Shown: piece by piece, positions 18,891 to 28,461 of the stretch | How positions within the stretch are numbered: the first letter of the stretch is position 1 | Layout: each line of letters opens with the position of its first letter | Assembly (NCBI RefSeq): GCF_002993325.1 | Contig: NZ_PVNO01000026.1 | Span: 186,001-250,000, forward strand | DNA from: Alteromonas gracilis | Lineage (GTDB): Bacteria; Pseudomonadota; Gammaproteobacteria; Enterobacterales; Alteromonadaceae | Direction: 5' to 3' | DNA: 64,000 nucleotides | The notes under the pieces: generated by a model | What the model saw: only the letters and a program-made list of their open reading frames with translations | What the model was told of the DNA's origin: nothing | Database searches by the model: none | Made by a program: the position numbers and the translations under genes

Positions 18891-20104
18891 GCTTAGACGT
18901 TGCAGCACTTCGTGCCCAGTTTCCTATTTTATCTAAAACGGTAGACGGCAAGCCGCTTGTCTATCTTGATAATGCAGCGACGACTCAAAAGCCTCAGGCT
19001 GTGATTGATGCGCTTGTCGACTTTTATACAGGGACGAATGCGAACGTGCACCGTGGCGCCCATCATCTTTCAGATGAAGCGACCCGCCGCTATGAAAATG
19101 CACGTACCAGCGTAGCTAAGTTTATTAACGCGACAGTTCGCGAAGAAGTCATTTGGACGGCCGGCACCACCGAAGCCATTAACATAGTGGCGAATGGAGT
19201 AGGGCAGCTTTTGAGCGAAGGCGATGAAGTAATGGTGACTGAGCTTGAGCATCACGCCAACTTGGTTACTTGGCAGCAGGCCTGTCGACGTGCGGGCGCA
19301 ACGCTTAACATTGTCCCAATCTTCGATAGTGGAGAACTGGATGTTGAAGCATTTGATCGATTGCTGTCTGAAAACACCAAGATGGTGGCCTTTCCGCATG
19401 TTTCTAATGCACTAGGCACCGTTAACCCTATCAAATTACTAACCCAAAAAGCCAAAGCTGTTGGCGCATGGGTTTTAGTTGATGGCGCTCAGGGCATAGC
19501 TCACGGCGGCGTTGATGTTCAAGATATCGGCTGCGATTTCTACGCTTTTTCTGGTCACAAACTGTTTGGCCCAACGGGCATCGGTTGCCTGTGGGGTAAA
19601 AAAGACGTGTTAGAAACCTGGCCGGTATGGCAGGTTGGCGGCGAAATGATCAAAGATGTCACGTACCATGAAGCTACATGGGGAGCCTTACCAAATCGTT
19701 TGGAAGCAGGCACGCCTAACATTGCCGGTGCTATCGGCATGGGAGCCGCAGTAGATTGGTTTAGTGGCCTTGATGTAAAAGCCTTGCACGAGCACGAGCA
19801 AAAACTGCTTGCTTATGCGACACAGCAGGCTGAAGCACTTGAAGGCATGCGTATCATAGGAACGGCCCCTAATAAGGTGGGCGTCCTAAGCTTCGCACTT
19901 GATGGCGCACACCCGGCTGATATTGGGTTTATTTTAGACAGGCAAGGTGTGGCAATTCGTACAGGCGATAACTGTGCACAGCCATTAATGAAGCGTCTTG
20001 GTGTTCCCGGAACTGCTCGTGCATCGTTCTCAATTTATAACACGCTTGAAGAAGTAGACAGCCTATTTGCTGCACTTAAAAAAGCAAAAATGATGTTGGC
20101 CTAA
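18887..20104 (+). CDS. sufS: Cysteine desulfurase SufS
   Basis: Class II cysteine desulfurase; it passes persulfide sulfur to SufE. 405 residues (E. coli 406). PLP Lys lies in FSGHKLFGPTGIG (residues about 223-235), the catalytic Cys in RTGDNCAQPLMKRL near residue 364, and HRGAHHLSDEAT near the N-terminus. It is the second desulfurase in this locus after IscS, and the gene order sufB-C-D-S puts it with its partners. Begins inside the sufD stop (ATGA). Confidence 0.97.
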   Translation: MSLDVAALRAQFPILSKTVDGKPLVYLDNAATTQKPQAVIDALVDFYTGTNANVHRGAHHLSDEATRRYENARTSVAKFINATVREEVIWTAGTTEAINIVANGVGQLLSEGDEVMVTELEHHANLVTWQQACRRAGATLNIVPIFDSGELDVEAFDRLLSENTKMVAFPHVSNALGTVNPIKLLTQKAKAVGAWVLVDGAQGIAHGGVDVQDIGCDFYAFSGHKLFGPTGIGCLWGKKDVLETWPVWQVGGEMIKDVTYHEATWGALPNRLEAGTPNIAGAIGMGAAVDWFSGLDVKALHEHEQKLLAYATQQAEALEGMRIIGTAPNKVGVLSFALDGAHPADIGFILDRQGVAIRTGDNCAQPLMKRLGVPGTARASFSIYNTLEEVDSLFAALKKAKMMLA

Positions 20105-20113
20105 GGAGGCATT

Positions 20114-20470
20114 ATGAGTGTTGAAACTTTCGTACCTAGTACAAAGCTCATTACGCTAACTGACAGTGCCGTTAAGCATTTCGAAAGTAAGCTTAAAGAC
20201 AAACCTGGTCAGTTAATTCGTTTATCAACAAAAGTCAGCGGCTGTACGGGTTATGCATACGTGCTTGATTTTGCTGATTGTGCGCAGGCGGGTGATGAGA
20301 TAGTGGAAATCTCGCCTATTGTGAATGTGGCAGTTGCTGCAGATGCAACAGACCTTTTGCGTAACACCGAAATTGATTACGTGACGGAAGGCGTAAACGG
20401 CGTTATTAAATATAACAACCCTAACGTGGTTGATGAGTGCGGGTGTGGTGAGAGCTTTAACGTAGGCTAA
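20114..20470 (+). CDS. sufA: A-type Fe-S carrier SufA
   Basis: A-type carrier (IscA/SufA/HesB family) thought to move clusters from SufBCD to target proteins. 118 residues. The three conserved cysteines are in SGCTGYAYVL (near 45) and DECGCGESF (near 108-116). It comes after sufS rather than first in the operon as in E. coli, and its ATG follows a strong AAGGAGGC ribosome site at 20103-20110. Assignment to SufA rather than IscA or ErpA rests on operon position. Confidence 0.9.
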   Translation: MSVETFVPSTKLITLTDSAVKHFESKLKDKPGQLIRLSTKVSGCTGYAYVLDFADCAQAGDEIVEISPIVNVAVAADATDLLRNTEIDYVTEGVNGVIKYNNPNVVDECGCGESFNVG

Positions 20471-20520
20471 GCGCCGCGATGAAGACCATCAACAGTAGAA
20501 CAAAGAGTACTAAGTAGTTT

Positions 20521-21054
20521 ATGAAGCAAAAAATGGTGACCACCGAGCGCGACTGTAAAGCGCGCTTAGTTCCTGCGGGTAACCCTACCGTGATCCCTGA
20601 GGGCGAGTTTGTGAATATCACCCAAGAACTCGGTGGTAACTATACGGTAACGTGGCGCGGTAATATGTACCGTATTGATGGCACAGATGCTGGTGCAATT
20701 GGCCGCAAAGCCATGACGCTGAGCTTTGACGCCCCCGAAGATGGAAACATCAGCGAACAGCAGGTGTGGGACGCTTTAGAAACTATTTATGATCCCGAGA
20801 TTCCGATAAACCTCGTGTCTCTTGGTCTCATTTATAAAGTGGTGATAGACCAGGCATCAGGCGCTGTAAATATCGATATGACGCTTACTGCACCCGGGTG
20901 TGGCATGGGACCGGTATTGGTTGGTGACGTTGAGTATCGAGTTGCTATGGTGCCACACGTTAAGAATGTAAACGTGGAACTCGTCTTCGACCCTGCATGG
21001 TCACGCGATATGATGAGCGAAGAAGCTCAGCTTGAAGCGGGTTTATTCTTTTAA
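20521..21054 (+). CDS. sufT: Fe-S maturation factor SufT (MIP18/DUF59 family)
   Basis: 177 residues. C-terminal MIP18-like domain with QVWDALETIYDPEIPINLVS, then GLIYKVVI, LTAPGCGMGPVL (conserved Cys) and a WSRDMMSEEA end. An N-terminal extension of about 80 residues marks the SufT-type long form found in suf operons. SufT is believed to help maturation of a subset of Fe-S proteins; the exact reaction is unsettled. It sits between sufA and sufE with gaps of 50 and 60 bases. ATG 20521 is used; ATG 20533 is an alternative four codons later. Confidence 0.9.
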   Translation: MKQKMVTTERDCKARLVPAGNPTVIPEGEFVNITQELGGNYTVTWRGNMYRIDGTDAGAIGRKAMTLSFDAPEDGNISEQQVWDALETIYDPEIPINLVSLGLIYKVVIDQASGAVNIDMTLTAPGCGMGPVLVGDVEYRVAMVPHVKNVNVELVFDPAWSRDMMSEEAQLEAGLFF

Positions 21055-21114
21055 GCGGTTAAGTTAACTTACCGCCCGACTCATTTTCTTTTTTACAAAA
21101 TTACGGAAATAGCA

Positions 21115-21525
21115 ATGCAACTACCTAGCAGTGACGAAATTATTGATGATTTAGCGTTCTTCGATGATTGGGAACAGCGTTATCAGTACATCATTGACTT
21201 AGGCAAATCTATTCCGGGTTTACCTGAAGATGCAAAAACACCAGAGCGCCTAGTTAAAGGCTGTCAGAGCAGTGTCTGGTTGGTTGAGTCTTATGATGGC
21301 AATAAAATCAACTTTGACGTAGACAGCGATGCCGTTATCGTTCAAGGCCTACTTGCGTTAGTACTTGCCGCCTACAACGAAAAAACGCCGAAGGATATTC
21401 TAGCGTTTGATATCGACGGCTACTTTGAAGCGTTAGATTTAGAGCGCCATATCACCCCAACAAGGGGTAATGGTTTGCGGGCAATAGTTGGAAAGATTCA
21501 AGAGCTAGCAAAAGCGAACGCTTAG
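21115..21525 (+). CDS. sufE: Sulfur acceptor protein SufE
   Basis: Small protein that accepts persulfide from SufS and delivers it to SufB. 136 residues (E. coli 138). The acceptor Cys lies in RLVKGCQSSVWLVE (about 44-57), equivalent to the E. coli GCQSQVW loop around Cys51. Last gene of the suf run. CsdE is a close relative, but the operon context argues for SufE. No strong terminator follows; the 314-base gap to ndk carries a Pho-box-like repeat and the ndk promoter. Confidence 0.95.
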   Translation: MQLPSSDEIIDDLAFFDDWEQRYQYIIDLGKSIPGLPEDAKTPERLVKGCQSSVWLVESYDGNKINFDVDSDAVIVQGLLALVLAAYNEKTPKDILAFDIDGYFEALDLERHITPTRGNGLRAIVGKIQELAKANA

Positions 21526-21674
21526 TACTTCACAGTTGTTGACGCCTTAGCTACATACGAGTTAATTACTTGAGACACTTAGCCGAATAGGCGTTTTGTT
21601 ATTCCATCGTGGTTCTTTGTTTAGGGCAGATATTATGGCTATTACATATCTGCCATTGCAAAATAAAGTATACA

Positions 21675-21692
21675 CTGTCATCAAATTGTCAT
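21675..21692 (+). promoter_or_regulatory. Pho-box-like direct repeat upstream of ndk
   Basis: CTGTCAT, four bases, TTGTCAT. The two 7-base half-sites match the PhoB half-site CTGTCAT at 7 and 6 positions with the correct 4-base spacing. It lies about 68 bases upstream of the ndk -35 candidate, so it does not overlap that promoter. A separate PhoB-dependent start with a weak -10 (TAATCT, 21704-21709) is possible. PhoB binding is inferred. Confidence 0.5.
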
Positions 21693-21760
21693 GGGTAATG
21701 CGCTAATCTGACGATACATCCTAATAAAAACAACACGTTACGCCTGTTTTAAAAAGGCGC

Positions 21761-21789
21761 TGGTCAAGCCGTTATTAATTGCCTATAAT
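21761..21789 (+). promoter_or_regulatory. ndk promoter
   Basis: TGGTCA (21761-21766), 17-base spacer and a perfect TATAAT (21784-21789), 50 bases before the ndk ATG. The region just upstream contains CGCCT/AGGCG arms around an A/T-rich centre (21741-21759), which may be a weak hairpin. Confidence 0.7.
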
Positions 21790-21839
21790 TCGCGGCCAAA
21801 ATTTTAAAGATACATACACTAATTGTTTGGAGAGAGAAC

Positions 21840-22271
21840 ATGGCTCTTGAGCGTACTTTTTCGATTATCAAGCCTGATGCGGTAGCTAAAAACGTTATCG
21901 GTGCAATTTACAACCGTTTCGAATCTGCAGGTCTTCGCATCGTGGCATCTAAGATGATCCACATGAGCAAAGAGCAAGCAGAAGGCTTCTATGCAGAACA
22001 CAAAGAGCGTCCTTTCTTCGGCGCACTTGTAGACTTCATGACGTCTGGTCCAGTTATGGTTCAAGTACTAGAAGGCGAAAACGCTGTTCTAGCTAACCGT
22101 GAAATCATGGGCGCAACGAACCCAGCTGATGCAGCTGCAGGTACACTTCGCTCTGACTACGCTGCGTCAATCGACGAAAACGCAGTTCACGGTTCTGACG
22201 CTCCAGAATCAGCAGCGCGTGAAATCGCATACTTCTTCTCTGAAGAAGAAATCTGCCCACGTACTCGCTAA
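21840..22271 (+). CDS. ndk: Nucleoside diphosphate kinase
   Basis: Balances NTP and dNTP pools by moving phosphate from ATP to other NDPs through a phosphohistidine. 143 residues, exactly the usual bacterial length. N-terminal [14 protein letters not shown] binds nucleotide, and the active-site His is in [16 protein letters not shown] near residue 117. Has its own TATAAT promoter and a strong terminator, so it is monocistronic. A GGAGAGAGAA ribosome site precedes the ATG. Codon choice is strongly biased, as expected for a highly expressed gene. Confidence 0.98.
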   Translation: MALERTFSIIKPDAVAKNVIGAIYNRFESAGLRIVASKMIHMSKEQAEGFYAEHKERPFFGALVDFMTSGPVMVQVLEGENAVLANREIMGATNPADAAAGTLRSDYAASIDENAVHGSDAPESAAREIAYFFSEEEICPRTR

Positions 22272-22290
22272 GATTACGTAAGTAGAAAGA

Positions 22291-22318
22291 AACGAGGCTA
22301 CAGCGCCTCGTTTTTTTT
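22291..22318 (+). terminator. ndk intrinsic terminator
   Basis: Perfect 8-base stem AACGAGGC (22291-22298) and GCCTCGTT (22305-22312), 6-base loop, with an 8-base T run. Strong factor-independent terminator 20 bases after the ndk stop. Confidence 0.95.
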
Positions 22319-22581
22319 GCGCTGAAAAAGAGGAAATGTGCGTTTTATGTGCTCTGCATGTTTCTCATGCAGGTAAGCTAAATCGGGCGTTTCAAGTATA
22401 GCGAAACTTAACGATACTCTGCGTTAAATCGGCTTTTTCTCAAATCTCATCTGTGGTAAAATCCGCGCAAATTTTAATCAGCAGCCATTCGCCGTTCTAG
22501 CGACATTCGTGTTGCCTGATTTTTACACCATTTTTAGCAGTAAGAGGGGTATCCCTCGAAGGTACAAGGGTCATCGTATTC

Positions 22582-23700
22582 ATGGCAAAAACTAACTTAT
22601 TAAATCTAAATCGCGAAGGCTTGCGCAGTTTCTTTAAAGAAATGGGCGAGAAACCATTTCGTGCCGATCAGGTAATGAAATGGATTTACCAGCACGGAGT
22701 AAGCGATTTTGAAGAAATGAGTAACCTCAATAAAAACCTTCGCGCGATGCTCATCGAAAATTGCGAAATTAAAGCCCCAGAAATTGCATACTTTCAAGAA
22801 GCTAGCGATGGAACTATTAAATTCGCGCTTACCTTAGAAGGTGGTCAAGAGGTTGAGTCGGTTTGGATCCCAGAGACCGACCGCGCAACCTTGTGCGTTT
22901 CTTCACAAGTGGGTTGTGCCCTTGAGTGTACTTTCTGTTCAACGGCCCAGCAGGGATTTAACCGTAACCTCAGTGTAAGCGAAATTATCGGTCAGGTATG
23001 GCGCGTTGCGACCTTCCTTGGCCTTTCTAAGGATACAAGCAAGCGTCCAATTACGAATGTTGTGATGATGGGAATGGGCGAGCCGCTGTTAAATCTTAAA
23101 AACGTGGTGCCAGCAATGGATATCATGTTAGACGACTTTGGCTTTGGTTTATCAAAACGCCGTGTTACGTTAAGTACCTCTGGTGTTGTACCAGCCCTTG
23201 ATATGCTTGGCGATCAAATTGACGTTGCGCTTGCTATCTCGCTACATGCGCCAACGGACGAGTTGCGTAACGAAATTGTACCTGTTAATAAAAAGTACAA
23301 CATTGAGGCATTCTTAGCGGGTGTGAGACGTTACCTTGCCAAGTCTAAAGCGAACCAAGGTCGTGTGACGGTTGAATACGTAATGCTTTCGAACATCAAC
23401 GATAGCACTGAACAAGCTCATCAGCTGGCAAAGGTATTGAAAGATACACCTAGTAAAATAAACTTAATACCTTTCAATCCATACCCTGGTTCTCCATACA
23501 CCTGTTCAAGCAATTCTCGCATCGATAGGTTTGCTAAAGTGCTTATGGAATATGGGTTTACCACCGTAGTCCGTAAAACCCGAGGTGATGATATCGACGC
23601 TGCATGCGGTCAATTAGTAGGCGATGTAGTGGACAGAACGAAAAGAATGTTAAAAAAACAGATGAAGGGCGAGGCAATTTCAGTAAAAATAGCCCAATAA
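22582..23700 (+). CDS. rlmN: 23S rRNA A2503 / tRNA A37 C2-methyltransferase RlmN
   Basis: Radical-SAM enzyme that methylates C2 of adenosine in 23S rRNA A2503 and in some tRNAs. 372 residues. Radical-SAM cluster motif [14 protein letters not shown] (about 112-125) and a late catalytic Cys in [12 protein letters not shown] near 343 are present, so both cysteines of the methyl-transfer mechanism can be assigned. First gene of the conserved run rlmN-pilW-rodZ-ispG-hisS-yfgM-bamB-der. A 263-base leader region precedes it, with a possible -10 TAAAAT at 22457-22462 but no clear -35. Confidence 0.97.
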   Translation: MAKTNLLNLNREGLRSFFKEMGEKPFRADQVMKWIYQHGVSDFEEMSNLNKNLRAMLIENCEIKAPEIAYFQEASDGTIKFALTLEGGQEVESVWIPETDRATLCVSSQVGCALECTFCSTAQQGFNRNLSVSEIIGQVWRVATFLGLSKDTSKRPITNVVMMGMGEPLLNLKNVVPAMDIMLDDFGFGLSKRRVTLSTSGVVPALDMLGDQIDVALAISLHAPTDELRNEIVPVNKKYNIEAFLAGVRRYLAKSKANQGRVTVEYVMLSNINDSTEQAHQLAKVLKDTPSKINLIPFNPYPGSPYTCSSNSRIDRFAKVLMEYGFTTVVRKTRGDDIDAACGQLVGDVVDRTKRMLKKQMKGEAISVKIAQ

Positions 23701-23724
23701 TCATTAAGATATTAGGGTAAGAAT

Positions 23725-24915
23725 ATGGTTGCAGGATTGCGCACTTCACTTCGCATTGGTTTATTAAGTGCGGTTTTATTAGCGACAGGCTGTGTAAGTA
23801 ACAGCCAGTCTGGCTTGTACGGTGGTAATTTCGACCACGAGGAAGCGGCAAGAACACGCACATCTCTGGGCCTCACCTACCTTAAAAATAATAACTATAC
23901 GCAAGCAAAAAAGAACTTAGACAAGGCGTTAGAGTTCAATCCTCGTTCTGCGGACGTTCAATTTGCTATGGCCTATTATTACCAGCTGGTTGGCGATAAC
24001 CGCCGTGCCGAAGAGTTCTATCAAACCGCTATCGACATAGCCCCTGATAATGGTGACATTGCCAATAGCTATGGTGCGTTTAAATGCCAAAACGGCGATT
24101 ATGACGACGCAAAGCGTTATTTCTTTAAAGCCATAAATAACCGCCTTTATGCAAATGCGGCCCAAACCTACGAAAACCTTGCGCTGTGTGCACAAAGCCA
24201 AGGCGAATTAGAAGACGCGATTGGTTACCTTCAAGAGGCGCTCAATCATCAGCCGGCGCGGGGCAAATCCCTTTTCTTGTTAAGTGAGTTGTACACTATT
24301 ACACAGCAGTGGGATCTAGCCGAGTCTTCTTTACGTAAATATGAGCGGGTAGCCAGAGTATCTCCAGACTATTTATGGCTAGCGTATGAAGTTGCGAAAG
24401 GTAAGGGCGATTACCAAGCTGCTAATGAATACGGTGATATGATGATTGCCGTCTATCCCGAGAGCGAATTAACCCAGCGCTATCTAGCCGAACGAAAAAC
24501 GATGCAAAGTAAAGTGGTCAGAACGGTGAAATCTGCCAAAGCTGAACCAAGTGATGGTCAAGGTTCAAGTTTGGTAGAAGGAGATAAAACAGAGGAAAAG
24601 CGTCTAGCGCAAACGTTGAAGGCTGAATCGAGTAGCGGTGAAAGTGAACCGAATCAACAGGCTACACTTTACAGTAATGAAGAAACGCCTGAAGTGAACG
24701 ACGGGTTGGACAATGAAATAAACCAAAACACCGAATTATCTGCCCAAAGTAATAAATTCCATGTAGTAAAAGATGGTGAAAACTTATATCGTATTTCTTT
24801 ACTGCACAATATCAGAATGGCGACACTGCAGAAGTGGAATAACCTAGAGAATACTGGCGCTATTATTGCTGGTCAGAAGCTTTGGTTAGTACCACCTAAT
24901 ATGCAGGAGGAATAA
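23725..24915 (+). CDS. pilW: Type IV pilus biogenesis lipoprotein PilW/PilF with an added LysM domain
   Basis: Outer-membrane pilotin lipoprotein; in Pseudomonas it places and stabilises the PilQ secretin. 396 residues. Lipoprotein signal ending LLATGC (Cys near residue 23), then tandem TPR repeats to about residue 240 (YLKNNNYTQAKKNLDKALEF, FNPRSADVQFAMAYYYQ), a low-complexity Ser/Glu-rich linker (about 270-340) and a C-terminal LysM (KFHVVKDGENLYRISLLHNI, then AGQKLWLVPP). Typical PilF is about 250 residues with no LysM, so the peptidoglycan-binding tail is unusual. Located between rlmN and rodZ as in relatives; rodZ starts 7 bases later. Confidence 0.9.
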   Translation: MVAGLRTSLRIGLLSAVLLATGCVSNSQSGLYGGNFDHEEAARTRTSLGLTYLKNNNYTQAKKNLDKALEFNPRSADVQFAMAYYYQLVGDNRRAEEFYQTAIDIAPDNGDIANSYGAFKCQNGDYDDAKRYFFKAINNRLYANAAQTYENLALCAQSQGELEDAIGYLQEALNHQPARGKSLFLLSELYTITQQWDLAESSLRKYERVARVSPDYLWLAYEVAKGKGDYQAANEYGDMMIAVYPESELTQRYLAERKTMQSKVVRTVKSAKAEPSDGQGSSLVEGDKTEEKRLAQTLKAESSSGESEPNQQATLYSNEETPEVNDGLDNEINQNTELSAQSNKFHVVKDGENLYRISLLHNIRMATLQKWNNLENTGAIIAGQKLWLVPPNMQEE

Positions 24916-24921
24916 GGTTTA

Positions 24922-25956
24922 ATGGTGTCAGAAGAAAACGCGAATCAAGAAGTCATTTCGCAACAAGAAGAAAAAACGCCAAGCCCTGGGGCAATGCTAA
25001 AAGCACGCCGAGAGAAGTTGGGTTTATCTCAACAGGATATTGCTGATAAGCTTTTCTTAAAATCAAAACAAATCAATGATTTAGAAAACGATGTCATTGA
25101 CGAAAAGTCATCTGTAACGTTTACGAAGGGATACGTAAGAAACTATGCCAAACAATTAGGCATGAATTCTCACGAAGTCATTGAGGCATTTGAACGGTAT
25201 CACAATCAAACATCGGTCCCATCTTCAGAAAAACTTCAAAGTTTTTCAAAACGTGTCGCTAAACAGACACACGATGACCGCTGGATGATGGTCACCTATG
25301 TTATTTTGCTGCTCATCATTGCTGGTGTAGTTATGTGGTGGTATCAGCAGCCAAATGATGAGGCGGTTTCAGACGTTCCGCTCACTGAAGCAGTTAAACG
25401 AGAGGCGGCTAATACACCTATCACATCTGAGGGTGGTGCATCGAATGGAACTCAGCTGGGTGGCAGTGATTTATCAAGTGACCCTGCATCATCCACCTCT
25501 ATAAATAACGATTTGTTGAATTCAAACGCTTCGTCAATTAATGAGCCAGTTATTGATGAAGAAAGTGATGAATTTGCGCAAGACGGTAGTATAAATGAGG
25601 GGGCCATTTCAGCCCCTGATACGGACATCAACGAAAGCAATAACCTAACGGCATTAGTAAGCAGCAATAGCCAATCTGAGCCTAATCTTGACATTGCCGC
25701 AGAAAGTAATACAGCGCCCATTTCTATGGTTTTTACTTTCGTTGACGATTGCTGGGTCAATATAAAAGACGCGTCCGGTGAAGCAATTGCCTACGGGGTT
25801 AAGCAAAAAGGGCGTGTGATGGAAATTCAGGGGGTTCCTCCTGTTGAAGTTACGCTCGGCGCACCGGATAATGTGCGTGTATCAGTTAACGGCGAGACTG
25901 TTGATATTTCTTCATACCAGAACGGTAAAACAGCTCGGTTCGCACTTCCTTTATAG
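24922..25956 (+). CDS. rodZ: Cytoskeletal membrane protein RodZ
   Basis: Links MreB to the elongasome and helps set rod shape. 344 residues: N-terminal HTH (about 22-85; [20 protein letters not shown]), a transmembrane helix near 115-138 ([18 protein letters not shown]), a long Ser/Asn/Asp-rich periplasmic linker, and a C-terminal RodZ domain (about 270-344; [33 protein letters not shown]). The layout matches E. coli RodZ. ispG starts 9 bases after its stop, so the pair is probably cotranscribed with pilW. Confidence 0.94.
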   Translation: MVSEENANQEVISQQEEKTPSPGAMLKARREKLGLSQQDIADKLFLKSKQINDLENDVIDEKSSVTFTKGYVRNYAKQLGMNSHEVIEAFERYHNQTSVPSSEKLQSFSKRVAKQTHDDRWMMVTYVILLLIIAGVVMWWYQQPNDEAVSDVPLTEAVKREAANTPITSEGGASNGTQLGGSDLSSDPASSTSINNDLLNSNASSINEPVIDEESDEFAQDGSINEGAISAPDTDINESNNLTALVSSNSQSEPNLDIAAESNTAPISMVFTFVDDCWVNIKDASGEAIAYGVKQKGRVMEIQGVPPVEVTLGAPDNVRVSVNGETVDISSYQNGKTARFALPL

Positions 25957-25964
25957 GTAATCAG

Positions 25965-27083
25965 ATGTTTGCAGATAGTCCTATTAAACGCAGAAAGTCT
26001 ACGCGTATTAATGTAGGTAACGTTCCCATTGGCGATGGTGCTCCCATTGCTGTTCAGTCTATGACAAATACTCGCACCACTGACGTGGCGGCGACTGTTG
26101 ATCAAATTAATCGCATTGTTGCCGTAGGTGGTGAGATCGTTCGCGTATCTGTTCCCACCATGGAAGCGGCTGAAGCGTTCAAAGAAATTAAAAAGCAGGT
26201 AAGTGTGCCACTCGTGGCTGACATTCACTTCGATTATCGTATTGCGCTCAAAGTGGCAGAATACGGTGTGGATTGCTTGCGTATAAACCCTGGTAATATC
26301 GGTAACATGGAACGGGTGCGTTCTGTTGTTGATTGTGCGAAAGATAAAAATATTCCTATTCGCATTGGTGTAAACGGCGGTTCTCTAGAGAAAGATTTAC
26401 AAGAAAAGTATGGCGAACCTACGCCTGAAGCACTTGTTGAATCTGCCATGCGTCACGTTGATATTCTCGACAAGCTTAACTTCGATCAGTTCAAGGTAAG
26501 TGTTAAAGCCTCGGATGTGTTTCTTGCTGTAGGAGCATACCGTTTGTTGGCGCAAAAAATTGATCAACCTCTTCATTTAGGCATTACTGAAGCTGGCGGT
26601 CAACGGGCGGGCGCAGTCAAAAGTGCGGTAGGGCTAGGCATGCTATTGGCTGAGGGTATAGGCGATACTATTCGCGTGTCTCTTGCAGCTGACCCAGTAG
26701 AAGAAATAAAAGTTGGCTTTGATATATTGAAGTCACTGCGCATTCGCTCGCGTGGGATCAATTTCATTGCGTGCCCGAGTTGCTCAAGACAGGAGTTTGA
26801 CGTAATCGGAACAGTGAATGCCCTTGAACAAAGACTGGAAGACATCCTTACTCCAATGGATGTGTCTATCATAGGTTGTGTGGTTAATGGTCCAGGTGAA
26901 GCGGAAGTGTCTGATTTAGGCCTTACCGGTGCGCGCAACATGAGCGGCCTTTACGAAGACGGCAAACGTGTAAAAGAACGCCTTCCTAATGACGATTTGG
27001 TCGACAAACTTGAAGCTAAGATACGCGCAAAAGCATCGCGTATAAGTGAGCAAAATAAAATACAGGTCTCGGTAAAAGACTAA
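25965..27083 (+). CDS. ispG: 4-hydroxy-3-methylbut-2-enyl diphosphate synthase IspG
   Basis: [4Fe-4S] enzyme of the MEP isoprenoid pathway, converting MEcPP to HMBPP. 372 residues (E. coli 372). Cluster ligands are visible as [11 protein letters not shown] (two cysteines) and [14 protein letters not shown] (third), with a TIM-barrel start carrying [17 protein letters not shown]. As an Fe-S enzyme it depends on the suf locus in this window. Its end overlaps a terminator hairpin whose loop contains the hisS -10 box. Confidence 0.98.
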   Translation: MFADSPIKRRKSTRINVGNVPIGDGAPIAVQSMTNTRTTDVAATVDQINRIVAVGGEIVRVSVPTMEAAEAFKEIKKQVSVPLVADIHFDYRIALKVAEYGVDCLRINPGNIGNMERVRSVVDCAKDKNIPIRIGVNGGSLEKDLQEKYGEPTPEALVESAMRHVDILDKLNFDQFKVSVKASDVFLAVGAYRLLAQKIDQPLHLGITEAGGQRAGAVKSAVGLGMLLAEGIGDTIRVSLAADPVEEIKVGFDILKSLRIRSRGINFIACPSCSRQEFDVIGTVNALEQRLEDILTPMDVSIIGCVVNGPGEAEVSDLGLTGARNMSGLYEDGKRVKERLPNDDLVDKLEAKIRAKASRISEQNKIQVSVKD

Positions 27084-27098
27084 GAGATTTTTTGTTCA

Positions 27099-27138
27099 TT
27101 GTTGTTTATTCCTAAAGCCCCTATAATGCGGGGCTTTT
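27099..27138 (+). promoter_or_regulatory. ispG terminator hairpin enclosing the hisS -10 element
   Basis: Perfect 8-base stem AAAGCCCC (27114-27121) and GGGGCTTT (27130-27137) plus a short T-run form a terminator for ispG. The 8-base loop, TATAATGC, is a perfect -10 hexamer (27122-27127). A weak -35, TTGTTG (27099-27104), is 17 bases upstream. The hisS GTG follows at 27166. Confidence 0.72.
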
Positions 27139-27165
27139 CACTATATAGCAGTATGAGAATTTCAC

Positions 27166-28449
27166 GTGGCTAAGACTATTCAGGCAATTCGAGGCATGAA
27201 TGACTGCCTACCGGAGATTTCCGGTACGTGGCAAAAGGTAGAATCTGTACTTCGTCAAGTGGTGGCGAGTTACGGTTACCAAGAAATACGTACTCCCATC
27301 GTTGAAAGCACCGACTTATTCAAGCGTTCCATCGGCGAAGTAACCGATATCGTTGAAAAGGAGATGTATACCTTCGAAGATAGAAATGGCGACAGCTTGA
27401 CGCTTCGTCCAGAAGGTACAGCAAGCTGCGTGCGTGCAGGTAACGAACACGGCTTATTGTATAACCAACAACAGCGTTTGTGGTACATGGGGCCGATGTT
27501 CCGCCACGAACGTCCACAAAAAGGTCGCTACCGCCAATTCCACCAGTTTGGTGTGGAAACCTATGGCATGGATGGCCCGGACATCGACCTAGAAGTTATT
27601 CTACTTAGCGCACGTTTTTGGAAAGCGTTCGGTATTGAGCAGCATGTAAAACTGCAAATAAATACCCTAGGCTCAAACGAAGCGCGAGCGGCCTATCGCG
27701 ATACGCTAGTGGAGTTCTTAAAAGAAAGAGCTGATCAACTAGATGAAGACTCATTACGCCGACTAGAAACTAACCCGCTTCGCGTGCTTGATTCTAAGAA
27801 CCCAGATGTTCAAGCGGCTATTGCCGATGCGCCAGCCCTTATCGATCACCTGGATGAAGAATCTAAAGTTCACTTTGAAACGCTTTGCGCGCGCTTAACG
27901 CAAGCGGGCATTGAATTTGAAGTAAACCCTCGTTTAGTACGCGGACTAGATTACTACAACCGTACTGTGTTCGAATGGGTTACCGATAGCTTAGGCGCCC
28001 AAGGCACCGTATGTGCAGGTGGTCGCTACGATGGTTTGGTTGAACAGTTAGGCGGTAAGGCAACACCAGCGGTTGGCTTTGCCATGGGTATCGAACGTTT
28101 GGTACTGTTGCTGACTACGCTTACAGAAGAAGGCCAAGATTCAAGCTTTGCTGACGTTTACGTTACGGCAATGGGCGATGATGCACAGTCTTATGCCATA
28201 GAGGTTGCTGAACACCTTCGCAATCGGCTTCCAAACGTGCGCATTATGATGCACTGTGGCGGCGGCAACTTTAAAAAACAATTAAAGCGTGCAGATAAAA
28301 CAGGTGCACGTTTGGCGCTGCTTTTAGGTACTGACGAAATGCAGTCTCGCGAAGTAGGGGTGAAACCGCTACGCGACGGTCAAGAACAAGTTACAGTTAG
28401 CTTTGATGCCTTATCTGATAAGGTTGCAGAAATGCTGAGCGCACAATAA
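27166..28449 (+). CDS. hisS: Histidyl-tRNA synthetase
   Basis: Class II synthetase charging tRNA-His. 427 residues (E. coli 424). Start [16 protein letters not shown] aligns with E. coli, so the GTG at 27166 is the start. Motif 2 region is [20 protein letters not shown]; the HisA and HisB signatures are [14 protein letters not shown] and [14 protein letters not shown]; motif 3 is [10 protein letters not shown]. The C-terminal anticodon-binding domain ends the protein. tRNA-His genes, its substrates, are present at 49509 and 49961. yfgM follows after 12 bases. Confidence 0.98.
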   Translation: MAKTIQAIRGMNDCLPEISGTWQKVESVLRQVVASYGYQEIRTPIVESTDLFKRSIGEVTDIVEKEMYTFEDRNGDSLTLRPEGTASCVRAGNEHGLLYNQQQRLWYMGPMFRHERPQKGRYRQFHQFGVETYGMDGPDIDLEVILLSARFWKAFGIEQHVKLQINTLGSNEARAAYRDTLVEFLKERADQLDEDSLRRLETNPLRVLDSKNPDVQAAIADAPALIDHLDEESKVHFETLCARLTQAGIEFEVNPRLVRGLDYYNRTVFEWVTDSLGAQGTVCAGGRYDGLVEQLGGKATPAVGFAMGIERLVLLLTTLTEEGQDSSFADVYVTAMGDDAQSYAIEVAEHLRNRLPNVRIMMHCGGGNFKKQLKRADKTGARLALLLGTDEMQSREVGVKPLRDGQEQVTVSFDALSDKVAEMLSAQ

Positions 28450-28461
28450 AAAGAGGACACT

